Shown in pieces: positions 53,096 through 64,000 of a stretch of 64,000 nucleotides of DNA. The notes beneath the pieces are model-generated. The model saw only the letters and a list, made by a program, of their open reading frames with translations. It ran no database searches and had not been told where the DNA came from. Source of the DNA: Massospora cicadina (Eukaryota; Entomophthoromycota; Entomophthoromycetes; Entomophthorales; Entomophthoraceae). The stretch spans positions 1 to 64,000 of the forward strand of contig JAKSZP010009643.1 of the NCBI GenBank assembly GCA_022478985.1, given 5' to 3'. The position numbers and the translations under genes were made by a program. The first letter of the stretch is position 1, and the number at the start of each line of letters is the position of its first letter.

Positions 53096-54301
53096 GTCAG
53101 CATGCCAACCTCAGCTCACTTAACTTTGGAGGCTAACTTGCTTCTCAGGGGATTTACTCCGCACAGATTATACACCAGGCAACCTTCATTAACATCACAA
53201 CAGTTCTCACTAAGCAAACCCTCCTCAGATGCTACCCCTTGGTGCATCAATCATTTGGTTAACTTGTTTGAGCTCTTGGAAACATCTTGAAACTCTTTGA
53301 CATTCTTGACATATGCTAGCCTTTGTGACTCAATGAGAACCCTTCCAACCTCTTCCTTGGCATTATCATAACCAATATATTCTTGACAGAGTGTCTTCTT
53401 CAAAAACAGGTTAATTATAGACTGGCTACTGGAGATTAGATTAGATAAGAAAACTCCAAACTGGTTACTGGTGATTATTGATCTTGTCCAACACAAGTTA
53501 AAGCAAGAAGAAAAACTTAAGATTTTGTAGAAAGGTTTTTTATTAGAAAATGAAGTTATTATACTTCAGGGGGAAATTCAGGATATAATTGAATGTGATA
53601 TTGTAAAATATAAGGAAATTTAGGGTTTCAATAGGATAATTTTCAAGTTCCTCTACCCAGACAGCGTCTGAGTGCTGCTTTATCTTCTTCATTCATTTGT
53701 ATTAATCTTGTATGCGTGAGCTCCTCCTCATGGCAGTTACCCCTGAACCTGGATTTTCAGGGGACTTTGCGCTAGGTCCCACCTCTGGTATTTGGCTTGT
53801 TGTGGTTGTTTTTGATATTGTCTGATTGCTAAATCTGGAAATATGTGCCTTGACTTCAGTTTTAAGCGGTGGCACTCCTATGATGCACCTTGCATCGTGG
53901 CTTTTAGTCACCTGGGAAATTGGATGACTGCTTAATTTGGTAATATAACATTTTTGTTTATAATAATTTTATCAGCATAATTTAGTTCACTCATTGAGGA
54001 GTCATTGGCGTTATTCAAATTATCTTGGCCCTCCAAAAATATAAAAGGGAACAAATTTCATATGAATTTGGGTGGCAGCGTTGTCCTCTTCCAATAGATC
54101 TTTCATATTGGTGGGGAAATATTTTTTGCATGATGTCACCGCTGGAAGAAAATTTATTTCAACCATTAGTGCCTATAAAATGATTTTTCGCCCTCATCCA
54201 TGATGGCCTGGTAGCCAGTAGTGCCACTGGTTTGCATGTTATTGTTCCATTAATTCCACTGATTAAGGCCTGACTAGATGCACCAATCACAGTCTCATCC
54301 A
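53096..54301 (-). repeat. 5' LTR of element F
   Basis: Uninterrupted 1206-bp LTR, the reference for the two insertions in the 3' copy. A plus-strand TATAAAAGGGAAC (about 54042) is preserved in both copies (about 46831), antisense to F. Confidence 0.87.
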
Positions 54302-55517
54302 TGACACTGATCTTAACATAGTTATAGACTTTCCGCATACCCTAGTCCAACCCTAAGGACAGAATTTAGAGTTTTTTTAATCTGACCCCTTTATATCCAA
54401 ACAGATGCTTGATCATATTGAATAATTGTTTAAGTTAAAAAACCACTATCTTACTATCACGCTGAACAAATTCCATCAAAATATTAGGGATGGCCTTTTT
54501 TAGGTATAAAAAATGTAGGCCAGTGATTTCCCAACATAATTATTGATAACCAAAAGATAAATCTGACTGAGCCAAAGAAAAAGCTATGAGGCGCACTTGT
54601 TTGAATTTGAAAATTTTTAATTAAAATTCAACTCCTGATGTTTCCAAAAACAGATAATCTATCAACCTCAGCTCATAATCTCTGACATTCCAAAGTTGTT
54701 CCATTACCACTCCTTATGTGATCAACCCTAAAGTTTTATAAAGTTCATTGCAGCCATAGCCCAAAGTAAATAAATTTCATTTATATCAATCTTATCTACA
54801 TACATAAGGTTGATAAAAAGTAATTCTACATGACTTTTATTTCTGTACAAAAATTAGCATGGATTTCCTATGAGAATGCTAAGTCAGAGACTCAAAGTTT
54901 CTCAAATGACTTTTAGTGTCAAGAGCTGTTGATTCTTCAACTAAGTGATGTTTTTAAGGCTAACCAGAACGCCAAATTTTTTATTATCATGGAGTCTGGA
55001 TGATCAGAAAAGATGACTATGTAGAAAAAATGTTCCCTAAATTTTCCTCTAAAGGTGAATAAGTATCATAAGTTGCCAATAGCTTTTTTATAACCTGCGC
55101 TATATGGAGCCAAGGTTAATATTTTTGATGCTCAAATTGCCTATAAAATTCATGTGAGCCCTACAAAGATATATAATGGTTAGTGTTACCAGTATTGAAT
55201 GAAAACCAAACCAAACTTACAAAAGGCTATTTATCTCTGGTGTTGCACTACCACTTTTGGAGTATAAATCAAAGTCACCATGATACATCAAAAATATTCA
55301 TTAATTCCACATCACCAAAAAATATAACAAACAAATACATTGACCAAATGTCTTATAGACCTTAATTAGTCAAATTTGTCATATATGTAAAAAGGATAAT
55401 GCATTATGATAATTGATGCCTTGTTATTGTCACAAAACTAAGAGTAACTGGCATGTATCCAGCAGCTGATGATGATAAGAGAAAAGAAAGGCAGACTAAA
55501 GAATATTAAATTTCATT
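54302..55517. other. Unassigned AT-rich sequence left of J
   Basis: No readable domain. May be the decayed LTR and 5' gag of fragment J. Confidence 0.35.
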
Positions 55518-56184
55518 ATGCCAACCTTTAAAAAGCCGTTAAAAGTAAAGATTAAGCTGCTTCAACACGATGATGAAATGTTGATAATGATTATGACGCC
55601 TTGCCACCAGAAGTCCATCAGGGAATGGCTGATAAGTGGTGGCTGTGTCTACCCTCTAACAAAAAAACCCAAGGCCAAATTAGCACAAAAATTAGTATTA
55701 AAGACTTACTTGCACTATTGGAGCAACAAGAGCTTCTGGTCATTTCTGAAAATAACCTTAAAGTTGGATGAGGTCCACGTGGTCATACCATTAGGGAATT
55801 TGAGGAACAAGTCCTCAGTTATGTGAAGACTAACAATTTTACTTTATAAAAGTTTAAACTTAAGATGCCAAATTAACAAAATCTTTTGATGCTTATTTCA
55901 AGTGCATCTACATTGACATTACAATGAATAAGATCAGGGTTAGAGCTATATAAGATAGTGGTGCACCTATCAATAATGTGTCCACCTAACTATTATAGCC
56001 TTGAGCATGTGCCAAAGATTGACCACTGCAAGGAATACAATATTGTAAAGCCAAACTTAACTACATTCCTTGGATCAAGTAGTATGTTACCGCTTTTTTA
56101 ACTCACAAGTACTATTAGCTCCAGCCATCTTTTTAAATTTAAACTAGGACTTTATTGTTAAGACTTCTTTTTTGAGATCTTATG
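55518..56184 (+). pseudogene. Gag-pro fragment J, Ty3 type
   Basis: The frame at 55518-55826 and its neighbours give HQGMADKWWLCLPSNKK and LALLEQQELLVISENN. Near 55950-55990 one frame reads IRVRAI(stop)DSGAPINNVST, the protease active site shared with D and K. It ends at the solo LTR E; possible continuation beyond 57822 was not recognisable. Confidence 0.55.
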
Positions 56185-57817
56185 TGTCATGGATTTGGCT
56201 AAGAAGAGCTAGACTGGGCTCCCAGTCAGGGTGCGCAAGCACCCAGTGGAGGCCCCAGAATGCCAAAGGCGTAGCAGTCTGAGTGACTAATAAAAGTGGG
56301 GTTTTAGGGGAGACGTGAGGAAAGAAAAAGTTCAGTAACGTACTGAAGGCCCCCAAGGCAAATAAAATAGTTGCGTTGGGGGCAACCGCAAGTCTTATGG
56401 GGGCAACCCCAAGGGTGGGAGAGGCAGGGAGTATGACGACTCCTCCAGGGTTTATGGTTGCTGGCCTTTAGATTCAGATAGGGGCTTGCGCGCCAGTGGG
56501 GGATGGCACAGGGGCTGCCATGTTATTGGAAATTTGTATGTAGATATGGTAAGCCTAATGAGAGGGGCTGGGGCTGAGATTCCCCTGGAGGGGGTGCTCT
56601 AGGTCCCGCTGGTGGGCTGTACCTGCAGCGACAGGGGCAGATATGGAAGCTGAACCCATGCGCAGTGGTCCAGGGATGCCATGGGCCTACTCCAACTGAG
56701 GAGCAGTTTTGGTGGACTTGGCGACTGAACATATGAAAGGATCTCTATTTAATGGATGCGTGGAAATGAACAAAGCAGCAGTTTCATCGGAGGTGGGGCG
56801 GATTATCACGTTTATGATCTGCTGCCACGTGGCAGGATTGATTGACTGGATAATCCAGTCAGCGAACGTTGGCAAGAGGATTTGGGCAATGGCGCACTTC
56901 ATCAGATTTATCAACAGACTTTTTATAAATTTTTGAAGGCAAAGAGGCCACAGTAAACTAAGCGGATATTTCAGATTTTATTTGACAAAAGGCAAAAGAA
57001 TGATTTGACAACTGCCCTCAGTGGGAGCAGTTGCCTTTTAAACTGGGTGATAGGCATGGGGAGGTATTAAGAGATTTGTCATTCAGGGGATGGGGAAGGG
57101 ATTTGGTTGGCTGGCTCAGAGGGGGTAGAAGGCAGCTACTGATTCTGGCAAAAGCTTAGAAAATTTTTGCAAGGCTTTCCAAATTCTTGGGGCCAAGCCA
57201 AATTGATACTACTGATCCAGGTCTGGGTGACTCAAGTCAACCCATTTTCATGGATTGGGTGGTCAAGATTCATCCTGGGAGGCAGGGGTCCATGGATCAG
57301 ATTACTTGCAATTTGAGCCAGTCTCTTGATTGGGCTGTTTGTGCAATCTGAACTCCCTGGATCCGTTTTGGAATGTTGGGGCCAATGATCTGAGTCATTT
57401 GAGACCAGTTTGTGATCTAAGCTGTGTTCCAATCTGGCTCCTGAAGCAGACTAGTTCAAACTGGCTCACCCAGTCCATAAAATTTCCAGCTGGGCTCCAA
57501 TGTTGGGAATTGCCAATTTTCCAAATTTTAAACATGGTTTACCTGGGGGTGGGTGGTCCCAGGGGCCTCTCCCTGCCCCCTGATGTGAGCAACCCCTCTG
57601 CAGACCCCTTCTATCAAGCCTACCATGATTGAAGTGAGGGGGAAGAGGTGAGAGTTAGATGTCTATGAGTGGGAAAGCCATCAACCAGCGCTCACCTATC
57701 ACATGGGCTAGGTCGCCCAGCTGTGATAGAGGGGCCACTGGAGCCTTAGGGCCCCTTTTCATCCAGAAAGGGTTCTGATCCCTATCCAGTATCAAGGGCT
57801 GGTCCCCAAGACTTACA
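56185..57817 (-). mobile_element. Solo LTR E of the B/C family
   Basis: 1633 bp, minus-strand ends TGTAAGTCTTGGGG...CCATGACA, exactly the ends of the C LTR, with a perfect 5-bp TSD TTATG (56180-56184 and 57818-57822). Protein segments match C: VSLGDQPLILD and GDLAHVIGERWLMA at the pol side (57655-57817), LAFWGLHWVLAHPDW at the gag side (about 56220). Nucleotide similarity to C is low, so the shared reading frames suggest that this part of the LTR was under protein-level selection. Confidence 0.87.
56195..56914 (-). pseudogene. Gag-like N-terminal region in solo LTR E
   Basis: 56687-56914 (INLMKCAIAQILLPTFADW, TWQQIINVIIRPTSDET) and following frames to LAFWGLHWVLAHPDW, ending at the LTR edge with SQIHDT, equivalent to CHFHD in C. 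Frameshifts separate the blocks. Confidence 0.5.
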
Positions 57818-57849
57818 TTATGGATGCAAGGATGAATTGAGGAAAACAC
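57655..57849 (-). CDS. Pol-extension frame in solo LTR E
   Basis: 64-codon frame entering from outside the LTR as in C. Aligns with C at V-S-G-(D/E)-PL-LD, then P-A-V-PL, then LAH-ER-W. The part before 57817 is flanking DNA and not coding. Confidence 0.55.
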   Translation of the reverse strand: MFSSIHPCIHNVSLGDQPLILDRDQNPFWMKRGPKAPVAPLSQLGDLAHVIGERWLMAFPLIDI

Positions 57850-58939
57850 TTTTTAAAAAATCCAACAAAACCTTCTGTTATAAACAATAGGAAGTATGAT
57901 GACTACTAGCCCTGGAACCAGGCATCTGAAAATTTTTATCTAAAGATGGCATAGTGCCTATACTTATCAAGAAATTGTAACCACACCAAGCAAATAGCCA
58001 ACTAGGTTTTAGAATTATAAAATTCCGCTAAGGGCTAATTGTAGTATACCCATTCTAGTGGCTATCAGATCATATTGGGAACTGAAACTAATCTTTGATT
58101 CTTAATGGCATACATTGAGATTCTCATACTATTCTGCTAAACAAACTTGAAACCTGTCACCGCTCCTGGGTCTATCTTAACAGACTAAGGTTAAATTCAA
58201 GTGTTAATATAAAATTTGTAACCATGCCTATACAGATAAAATGACATAAACTTAATGCCTTTGTTGATATTTTACCAGTTGACAAATTAAAATATCAAAA
58301 TCTGGTAATCTGATAAACTTGGGCTATAGGGAGAGGATTAGGTTACTTTTTGTTTTCTTTTAACTCACAAAAACTCTTTGGGTTAACTGAAGCCAAAAAG
58401 GTCAGACCCTGGCCCTATTTGGTAAAATATAGTATTATATACTCTAAGAAAATTTTGACTGGGTGTTGATAATGGATTGACTAGATTTAGGATCACAGCC
58501 CAAACACTTCTACATTCAATTTTGATATGCACTTAAAATTTATTGTCATTAATTTCATTAGCCTAGGGACACGGAATGACTATTTGCATATGAAAGTGTT
58601 AACTACACTGAAAGATGAATTCCTGATTCTCAATAAAACTATTACATTCAAAATTTATTATATTGTCATATTATTTGAAGATTCTGACAAATTCCCCTCT
58701 ACTAGATAGCTGAGTTGACCTAAATTTAATTTATGATAACTATAAATTAAAGTATAATCCAAAATTGCCAATAACTATAAATCCAAGACTGTTTGAGACC
58801 CAATTGCAAATATGGATTAACAGCTTATAGTTTGCCTAAAGTTTAAATAATCAAAAAATATAAAGATGGACAATCAGAACCACCAGTAAACTCTCATAAA
58901 TTTTTGGTGTTTAGATTTCATAAAGTTTTATGATTAAGT
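57823..58939. other. AT-rich, no feature seen
   Basis: Stops in all frames. May be part of J; not demonstrable. Confidence 0.4.
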
Positions 58940-58951
58940 TTAGTTGGTTTA

Positions 58952-59086
58952 AAGGGTGGTTAGTCTGGCAGGTAAAACTGCTTCCACCCTAGTGCAGGTT
59001 TTGAGTTCAAAACCTGTACTAGCTAGAAAATTCTCAGTGTGGTATATTTGTCCCAAGGTCGACCCACCTCAAATACTGAAAAAATA
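58952..59086 (+). mobile_element. Second tRNA-derived SINE
   Basis: 135 bp starting AAGGGTGGTTAGTCTGGCAGG (A-box-like TGGTTAGTCTGGCAGG), with a B-box-like GAGTTCAAAAC at about 59010, and ending AAATACTGAAAAAATA. Flanked by 12-bp direct repeats TTAGTTGGTTTA (58940-58951 and 59087-59098). It lacks the LINE-type tail of the first SINE, so it is a different family. Confidence 0.75.
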
Positions 59087-59098
59087 TTAGTTGGTTTA

Positions 59099-59640
59099 GT
59101 GTAAGAAGATTGACTTGAGGTCATTAGGCAAGATGCCATCACCCTTAACTAAGGAATAAGCAATAAAGTCGTTTTTGGATATGGACTATCACCATCTCTT
59201 GTCATCATAAAAAAGAACCTATTCCTGGCATAACAGTTCTTTTGATTGTAGCCAAAGTTTGAAAACGATCTAAAAGCTGTAAGCTAGCAAAGAGATCAAT
59301 GAAGACAAAAATATGAGACAAAATAGACTAATTTGTTAAGTTTAAAAGTGTTTTCATTTAAAGGATGTGTGGGGTCGTGGTGCCTAGATGACCTTCTTGA
59401 CCCTGTGCAATAAGACTCTTTCACAGTATTCCATATTGACTGCCTGGTTGACGCCCTCATTGTTCTGCATTTTCCTCATGGATGTAAAGGTGGTGGCTGC
59501 ACCACTTGAGGGTTGGAAAGTGGAGGTGAAATTATTGAAGGCATATACATCATATTTCATGCGTGTGATTCTTCCTCATTTTAGCTTTCATCAGTACCTT
59601 CAGGGACCAGTTTCATTTGTGATGGCTTGAAAGCTGACTT
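59099..59640. other. Unassigned region left of H
   Basis: Possibly the 3' LTR or untranslated end of H. An 80-codon plus frame (59388-59630) has no recognised motif. Confidence 0.35.
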
Positions 59641-60820
59641 ATTAAGATTTAATTTGAGATGGAATTTTGACTCACTCATCTTTTAAATCCTGACAATGCC
59701 CACTCAAGATCCTGTCAGAGGGGTATATAGGGCTAAATAAATTGTTATGTATTCTGTTCACCAATGTCCCATGATTGACATTGGCAATGGAGTACTCTGA
59801 GTTCACCTTATTAATGACCTTGTAAGGTCTGGACCAAAGAACGCCAAGCTTGTTTTGTTGACATCCAGGTCTATGGTGATATAAGAGAATGAGGTCACCT
59901 AATTAAAAAATGGGCAAGAAAGGTCAACCAACTTTAAAATTGATATGCATCCCTTTCTGTGATCATAACTATTCCTTGTGTGGCCAAACTTGAAGCTCTA
60001 CAACTTTATTGGAAAGGCCTTTATGATTAAATCAGAGTTCTTGGGTACAGAGGTAACAAGCATGGGCTAATTGCTACTTGTTAATCATGTGAGTACACAT
60101 ATAGAGCTTCAAAGGGGACATCTTGATGATTCTATGGTATCTTATTTGGTAATTGAGCAAGGCGCTGGGTAATTAATGGTTCCAGCGGGTAGGGTTGGAG
60201 TCTTCCATCTTCCACAAGATAGAGATAGATGATCAATTAACACGAACCACTTCACATTGTTTGAAGGGTTGTAAGAAGAGGTGAAGCTTTAGTTAGTTAC
60301 AAAAAAAGAAATTAGTTTTTGGATCAACTGCGTGGTGAAATTTAGAGCAATACTGAGGATAAAGTTTGTGGGCATCTGTGCTGGGTAAAAACGGATCAAA
60401 TAAGGAATAGGGCCATGGCTTTTGTGGTGGCAGCAGGTACAGAAATTGCTTTGACCAATTTAGTTAAATGGTCCAAAGCTTATAGAATATATTTATGGTT
60501 GTGTAACCTGGCAGGCAGGGGTCCACTACATCGATACTGATGACATTAAAGGGGTCTGATGGAGCTACAACTGAGTGCTGATATTGAGGGCTGACAAAAT
60601 CCTGACATCAACAAGTCATACAAGCCTATAGAACTTACTGGATGGTCTCAACCATTTAGTCCCTATAGCATCATTTCATCACCCATTTGTGGGTTTTTCA
60701 AGGCACTGTGTCCCACAATTGTGTGCCCTTCTGTAAACTTTTTGGAGGATATGGCTTATTTCCGCTGAACTAGTTGCGCAGGGTTTAGCCCACTGAGCAA
60801 TGGCCAAACGATATGGAGAT
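59640..60820 (-). pseudogene. Integrase remnant of element H
   Basis: Minus-strand fragments: core segments near 60440-60560, then near 59800-59900 GDLILLYHHRPGCQQNKLGV followed by WSRPYKVINKVNSEYSI and a VNRIHNNLFSP end. This is the GPY-type integrase tail ending VHVNRLKPY in the family. It is cut at 60820 by the LTR of G; the rest of H should lie beyond the window. Confidence 0.7.
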
Positions 60821-61270
60821 TGTTGGTCCCCCAATTAAACGTAATAAATTTATATAAAATATGAGTCAATTGCCCCAACTTCGCTGCTACATCTTTTTAA
60901 TAGGATCTAACTGGCAGACCCTCTCTGCTTACGCTTGCTACTTATTCCTACTCACTTCTTCTTTCTTCCTCTTTTCTTGCTTCTACTAAAAAAACTTCCT
61001 CCATTCACTCTCTCGCTCAACCCTTAACCCTTGGTATTCCTCAACGGATTTGACACATTTTGCTTAGTCCATCTCAGTTTTCTATCAATGTAGAATTCGT
61101 TCAATCCTCAAGGCATCAATGGAATTTCCTTGACTACTGAACACTAATTGATTCAATTGATTCACCTCACATTGCTCTAACCTATTACTCACTCTTGGAG
61201 CTCGCTTCACATCTAATTAATGATTCACTCGAACACTAGCTTATCGCCCAGTCATATTGAAATCTCGGCA
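60821..61270 (-). repeat. 3' LTR of element G (inferred)
   Basis: 450 bp from TGTTGGTCCC to AATCTCGGCA. On the minus strand the tract TTAGGGGGTAA precedes the LTR start TGCCGAG. The partner LTR is outside the window, so the edges rest on TG/CA ends and the purine tract. Confidence 0.6.
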
Positions 61271-61299
61271 TTACCCCCTAACTGGATGATAAGCGTCTA

Positions 61300-62300
61300 T
61301 TGCTTGTAGGGTCAAAGGAACTTCTCATGTACTTGGTTGATTATCCGACCACCTGCAGGTTCCTTAATGGTGTAGGCATCAGCCCTGGTCTTCTCAATGA
61401 TCTCATATGGTCCGCTCTATATGCTGGTGAGCTTGTTCCTTCTTCAGAACCCATCTTGGTTGTGAAATAGGATTAATTCCCCTACCCCAAACTGTGGAAG
61501 ACTGCTGCATCTACCTTGATCAGCCGCATGATCCCAAATCTTCTTGGCAAGGCTAGTGGAATTTGCCTCAGTTTGGAGCTTAATCGGTATGTTTTTTAAG
61601 GTAAACAAATAGCAGTGGGGCTCAACTCCGCCAGTATCCTCTACACAGGAGTAAAGCAAAACAGGTAGCGCTGGATGTTGTCCATAGAGCAATTGGAATG
61701 GACTCTTACCAGTTGCCGAGTGGTAGCTGATATTGTAAATGAAGACAGCAGTGGATAAAAGGGTGCTCCAGTCTGACAGCCGCTAATTTACAAGCTTGTG
61801 TAGAATATTTACCAAGGTCCCATTGACCCATTCCACCATACCGTTAGATTCAGGGTGGTAGGGGGTAGTTAAAACTCTGCAGATTGCCATGAGCTCATTC
61901 AACTTGGTCAATATATGTGATATGAAATTGGTTCCATTGTCCATTAGGATAAATTGCGGACAACCATGGCGCTGTATAACACACTCCAAGATGAACTTGG
62001 CAGTAGTGACAGCCCCCAAATCCTTGATAGCCCTTGCTTCCACCCATCTTGTCAAATGGTCGATGGCAACTATTAAATATTTGGAGCAGTTCACGCCAGT
62101 CAGCAGAGGCCCCACCACATCTAACAAAACTGTATGCCATGCAAACCAAGGCTTAACTAACTGGTAGGTGGTTTTTGGTAGAATGGTTTCTACACTTGGC
62201 ATTGTTGGCAACAATAACCGTCTCAAGCACATTGTAGTGCATACTCTCCCAATAGTAGCGGGGTCGTAAGAACTCAAGCATCTTTTTCAACCTTAATGAC
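61300..62300 (-). pseudogene. Integrase of element G, broken
   Basis: 61783-62277 has the core in one 164-codon frame: D in [15 protein letters not shown] in [11 protein letters not shown], and Glu in [11 protein letters not shown]. 61444-61692 follows with LYGQHPALPVLLYS and the C-terminal part. The zinc domain (YYWE, then mutated CxxC) lies at 62190-62330. Confidence 0.9.
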
Positions 62301-63030
62301 CTAACGCCCTATGGGCATCCATAATGATCGCAGGCCTGGCAGAGGGCTTTGGGAAACTCAGTGTCAATTCTCCCATCTGCTTATATAATTCCCCATTGCG
62401 CAAGAAGGTATACTGCCTAAGCCTATATAACACTTTGATCACGGGCAGCGGCTCATCATGATATGTTCCCACAATCATTTTTTCATACATTATGTCTGTC
62501 ACATCTGCTGTAATGGCAATTGTGGGTAATCGGGAAAGACAGTCTGCATTATGATGCTTTGCCCCTGGCTGATGCATGATCTCAGAATCATATGCTTGGA
62601 GCTTTGAAGCCCATCGCGTGAGCCGCCCTTCATGTTCCTGCAGATTCTGTAGCCAGCACAAGGAGGCATAATCCGTTACTACTTTGAACTTCACCCCATG
62701 GAGGTAGACCTGAAATTTTTTATATGCATAGATTACCGCTAAACACTCCAGCTTGGTCACAGTGTAATTCCGTTAAGGGCCAGTTAAACTGCAGCTGCAA
62801 TATGCAATGGGGTGCTCCACACCGTCATTGTCTTTTTGGGATAACACAGACCCTACAGCAGAAAGAGAAGTGTCCATTTGCACAATAAACTCTTTTTCAA
62901 AATTGGGGTATTGTAAAACAGGCGCGCTAGCCAACGCAGTTTGAAATACATCAAAGGTGGTTTTGCATCGATCTGTCCAGTTGAAGGCAGAGTTTTTTCT
63001 TAAGTAGCTCAAAGAGTGGAGCACTGACAC
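62293..63030 (-). pseudogene. RNase H of element G, broken
   Basis: 62773-63030 (NWTDRCKTTFDVFQTALASA, FIVQMDTSLSAVGSVLSQKD, EHPIAYCS) and, after a stop, 62293-62760 (MTKLECLAVIYAYKKFQVYL, VVTDYASLCWLQNL, HHNADCLSRLPTI). Full-length RNase H plus the linker to integrase. ADCLSRLP is the conserved end motif. Confidence 0.9.
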
Positions 63031-63999
63031 AGCTGAAGTTGGGAATGAACCGCCAGTAGTAACCGACCATCCCCAAGAACACCTGGATATTCCGCTTATT
63101 TCTTAGCTGAGTCATCTTTTGGATGGCTTCCACCTTGACCGGCTGAGGACTAAGCCCTTTGGAGTCTACTACAAAGCCGAGGTATTCCAATTGTTCCTTT
63201 TTTTTAGTACTAGATGTATTCCAATTGTTCCTTAAAAAGTGACATTTTCAGGGATTATTCTTGATATTAGCATCAGCTAGGTGGCGAAATACTTGCTCCA
63301 GGTGTCCAAGGTGCTCTGTGAATGTCCGCAAAAATATGTTGATATTGTCAAGGTAGACAAGGACACAAGACAGCTTTAGTTCACCCAAAATAGTGTCCAT
63401 AGCCCGCTGGAACGTAGCAGGGGCATTGCACAACCCAGTGACATACGTGTAGGATGGAACAATTCCTTTGAGGTAATTATAGCGCACTTTTCTTGTTCCA
63501 CCACTGGCAACTCTATCTTCCAATACCCTGATATCAAGTCCATAGCAGAGAAATACTTGGCCCCACCTAACCGATCTAAAGCGTCATCAATTCATGGAAG
63601 CGGGTATGAATCTTTTTTCATTATGCTGTTAAGCTTCCAATAATTGATTACTACTTGATTAGAGCCATCTTTATTTTTGACAATGAGCACCGCAAGATGC
63701 CCAGGGACTCTTTGACGGCTCCAACATTCCCTGTTCCACCAATGTATCTATTTCTGCAGATACAACTTCTTCTGCTGCCTTTGAGCATTGGATAGGTCAT
63801 GACCTGATAGGGGGTGGTCTCCCATGTCCACCCAATGCACGACCCTGCGAGTGCAACTCAAGTCATGATCATCAATTGCAAAAATGCTGTGATATTTCTC
63901 AAACAGATCCATCACCTTGTCTTTATGATCCTCTGATAGACCAGTTAGCGCCTCCCGTGGAAACACCATCATTACATTGAATATGGTTTTTAAGGGCAA
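62951..63999 (-). pseudogene. Reverse transcriptase of element G, broken
   Basis: 63748-63999: N-terminal approach (DHKDKVMDLFEKYHSIFAID, CTRRVVHWVDMGDHPLSGH). 63248-63523: NAPATFQRAMDTILGEL and box VLVYLDNINIF, in which the second catalytic Asp is Asn. 62951-63190: EYLGFVVDSKGLSPQPVKV and FLGMVGYYWRFIPNF. Frames change at about 63530 and 63240. Confidence 0.9.
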
Positions 64000-64000
64000 G

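Larger units (their letters stand above)
43938..54301 (-). mobile_element. Ty3/gypsy element F with nested insertions
   Basis: Perfect 5-bp TSD TGACA at 43933-43937 and 54302-54306. The 5' LTR is 53096-54301 (1206 bp). The 3' LTR (43938-47984) is the same sequence opened by L2 and a solo LTR. Between them on the minus strand are gag with zinc knuckle, protease, RT, RNase H and integrase, all heavily broken. The LTR terminus reads TG...AC rather than TG...CA, perhaps through mutation. No chromodomain. Confidence 0.85.
60821..64000 (-). mobile_element. Ty3/gypsy element G, runs off the right edge
   Basis: 3' LTR 60821-61270, then integrase, RNase H and RT in minus-strand order. No chromodomain between integrase and LTR. 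The RT start matches that of D. The RT box is YLDN instead of YLDD. Gag, protease and 5' LTR are outside the window. Confidence 0.88.

Noticed and set aside
59388..59630. 80-codon plus-strand ORF left of H.
   Set aside because: No homology or composition signal; opposite to the H integrase reading and probably random.
1..64000. CRISPR arrays, bacterial operons, rRNA genes, true tRNA genes, bacterial mobile elements.
   Set aside because: None seen. Repeats are retroelement LTRs, SINEs or minisatellites, and tRNA-like boxes occur only within SINEs.

Overview
This is a piece of a eukaryotic nuclear genome made almost entirely of decayed, nested retrotransposons. No long intact ORF, bacterial operon or CRISPR array is present. 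The pol genes are Ty3/gypsy type: aspartic protease, reverse transcriptase with YxDD-like boxes, RNase H, and DDE integrase, in some elements followed by a chromodomain. The one recognisable host gene, a TRAIP-like RING/coiled-coil gene, reads correctly only if GT-AG introns of about 25-40 nt are removed. Fungal-style chromodomain elements, tiny introns and extreme repeat load suggest a repeat-rich fungus, perhaps an early-diverging one. This is inference: no rRNA or other species marker is present.

Layout. (1) 1-805: 3' part of an ORF1-only LINE-like element (L1, +) sitting in the 3' LTR of Ty3 element A (806-7648, -). (2) 8228-8520: tRNA-derived SINE (-) with 11-bp target-site duplications (TSDs) and the same 3' tail as the LINE-like elements. 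(3) 8825-24423: chromodomain element B (-), split inside its protease by the complete element D (13056-22645, -). D carries an extra gene on the opposite strand (14796-15826, +). (4) 24424-31039: the only stretch free of LTR elements. It holds a foldback minisatellite, short dispersed motifs and the TRAIP-like gene. (5) 31040-43142: gag-pro element K (+). Its 3' LTR is split by about 8.2 kb of other DNA that contains the full-length chromodomain element C (35144-42349, +, TSD GACTG). (6) 43938-54301: element F (-, TSD TGACA). Its 3' LTR has been hit twice, by a second ORF1-only LINE-like element L2 (44417-46341, 16-bp TSD) and by a solo LTR (47006-47888, TSD CATGG). (7) 54302-57817: decayed gag-pro fragment J (+) and solo LTR E of the B/C family (56185-57817, TSD TTATG). 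(8) 58952-59086: a second tRNA-derived SINE. (9) 59640-64000: integrase remnant H (-), invaded by element G (-), which runs off the right edge.

Two Ty3 lineages can be separated. A, D, F and K share a primer-binding site built on GTGCTCACTA two bases from the 5' LTR. B, C and E share long LTRs that themselves encode protein: the end of pol runs into the 3' LTR and a gag-like frame runs out of the 5' LTR. The most interesting items are this LTR-coding architecture, the antisense gene of D with its own TATA box, and the ORF1-only LINE / SINE partnership. All element genes carry stops or frameshifts, so the window is a record of past activity.
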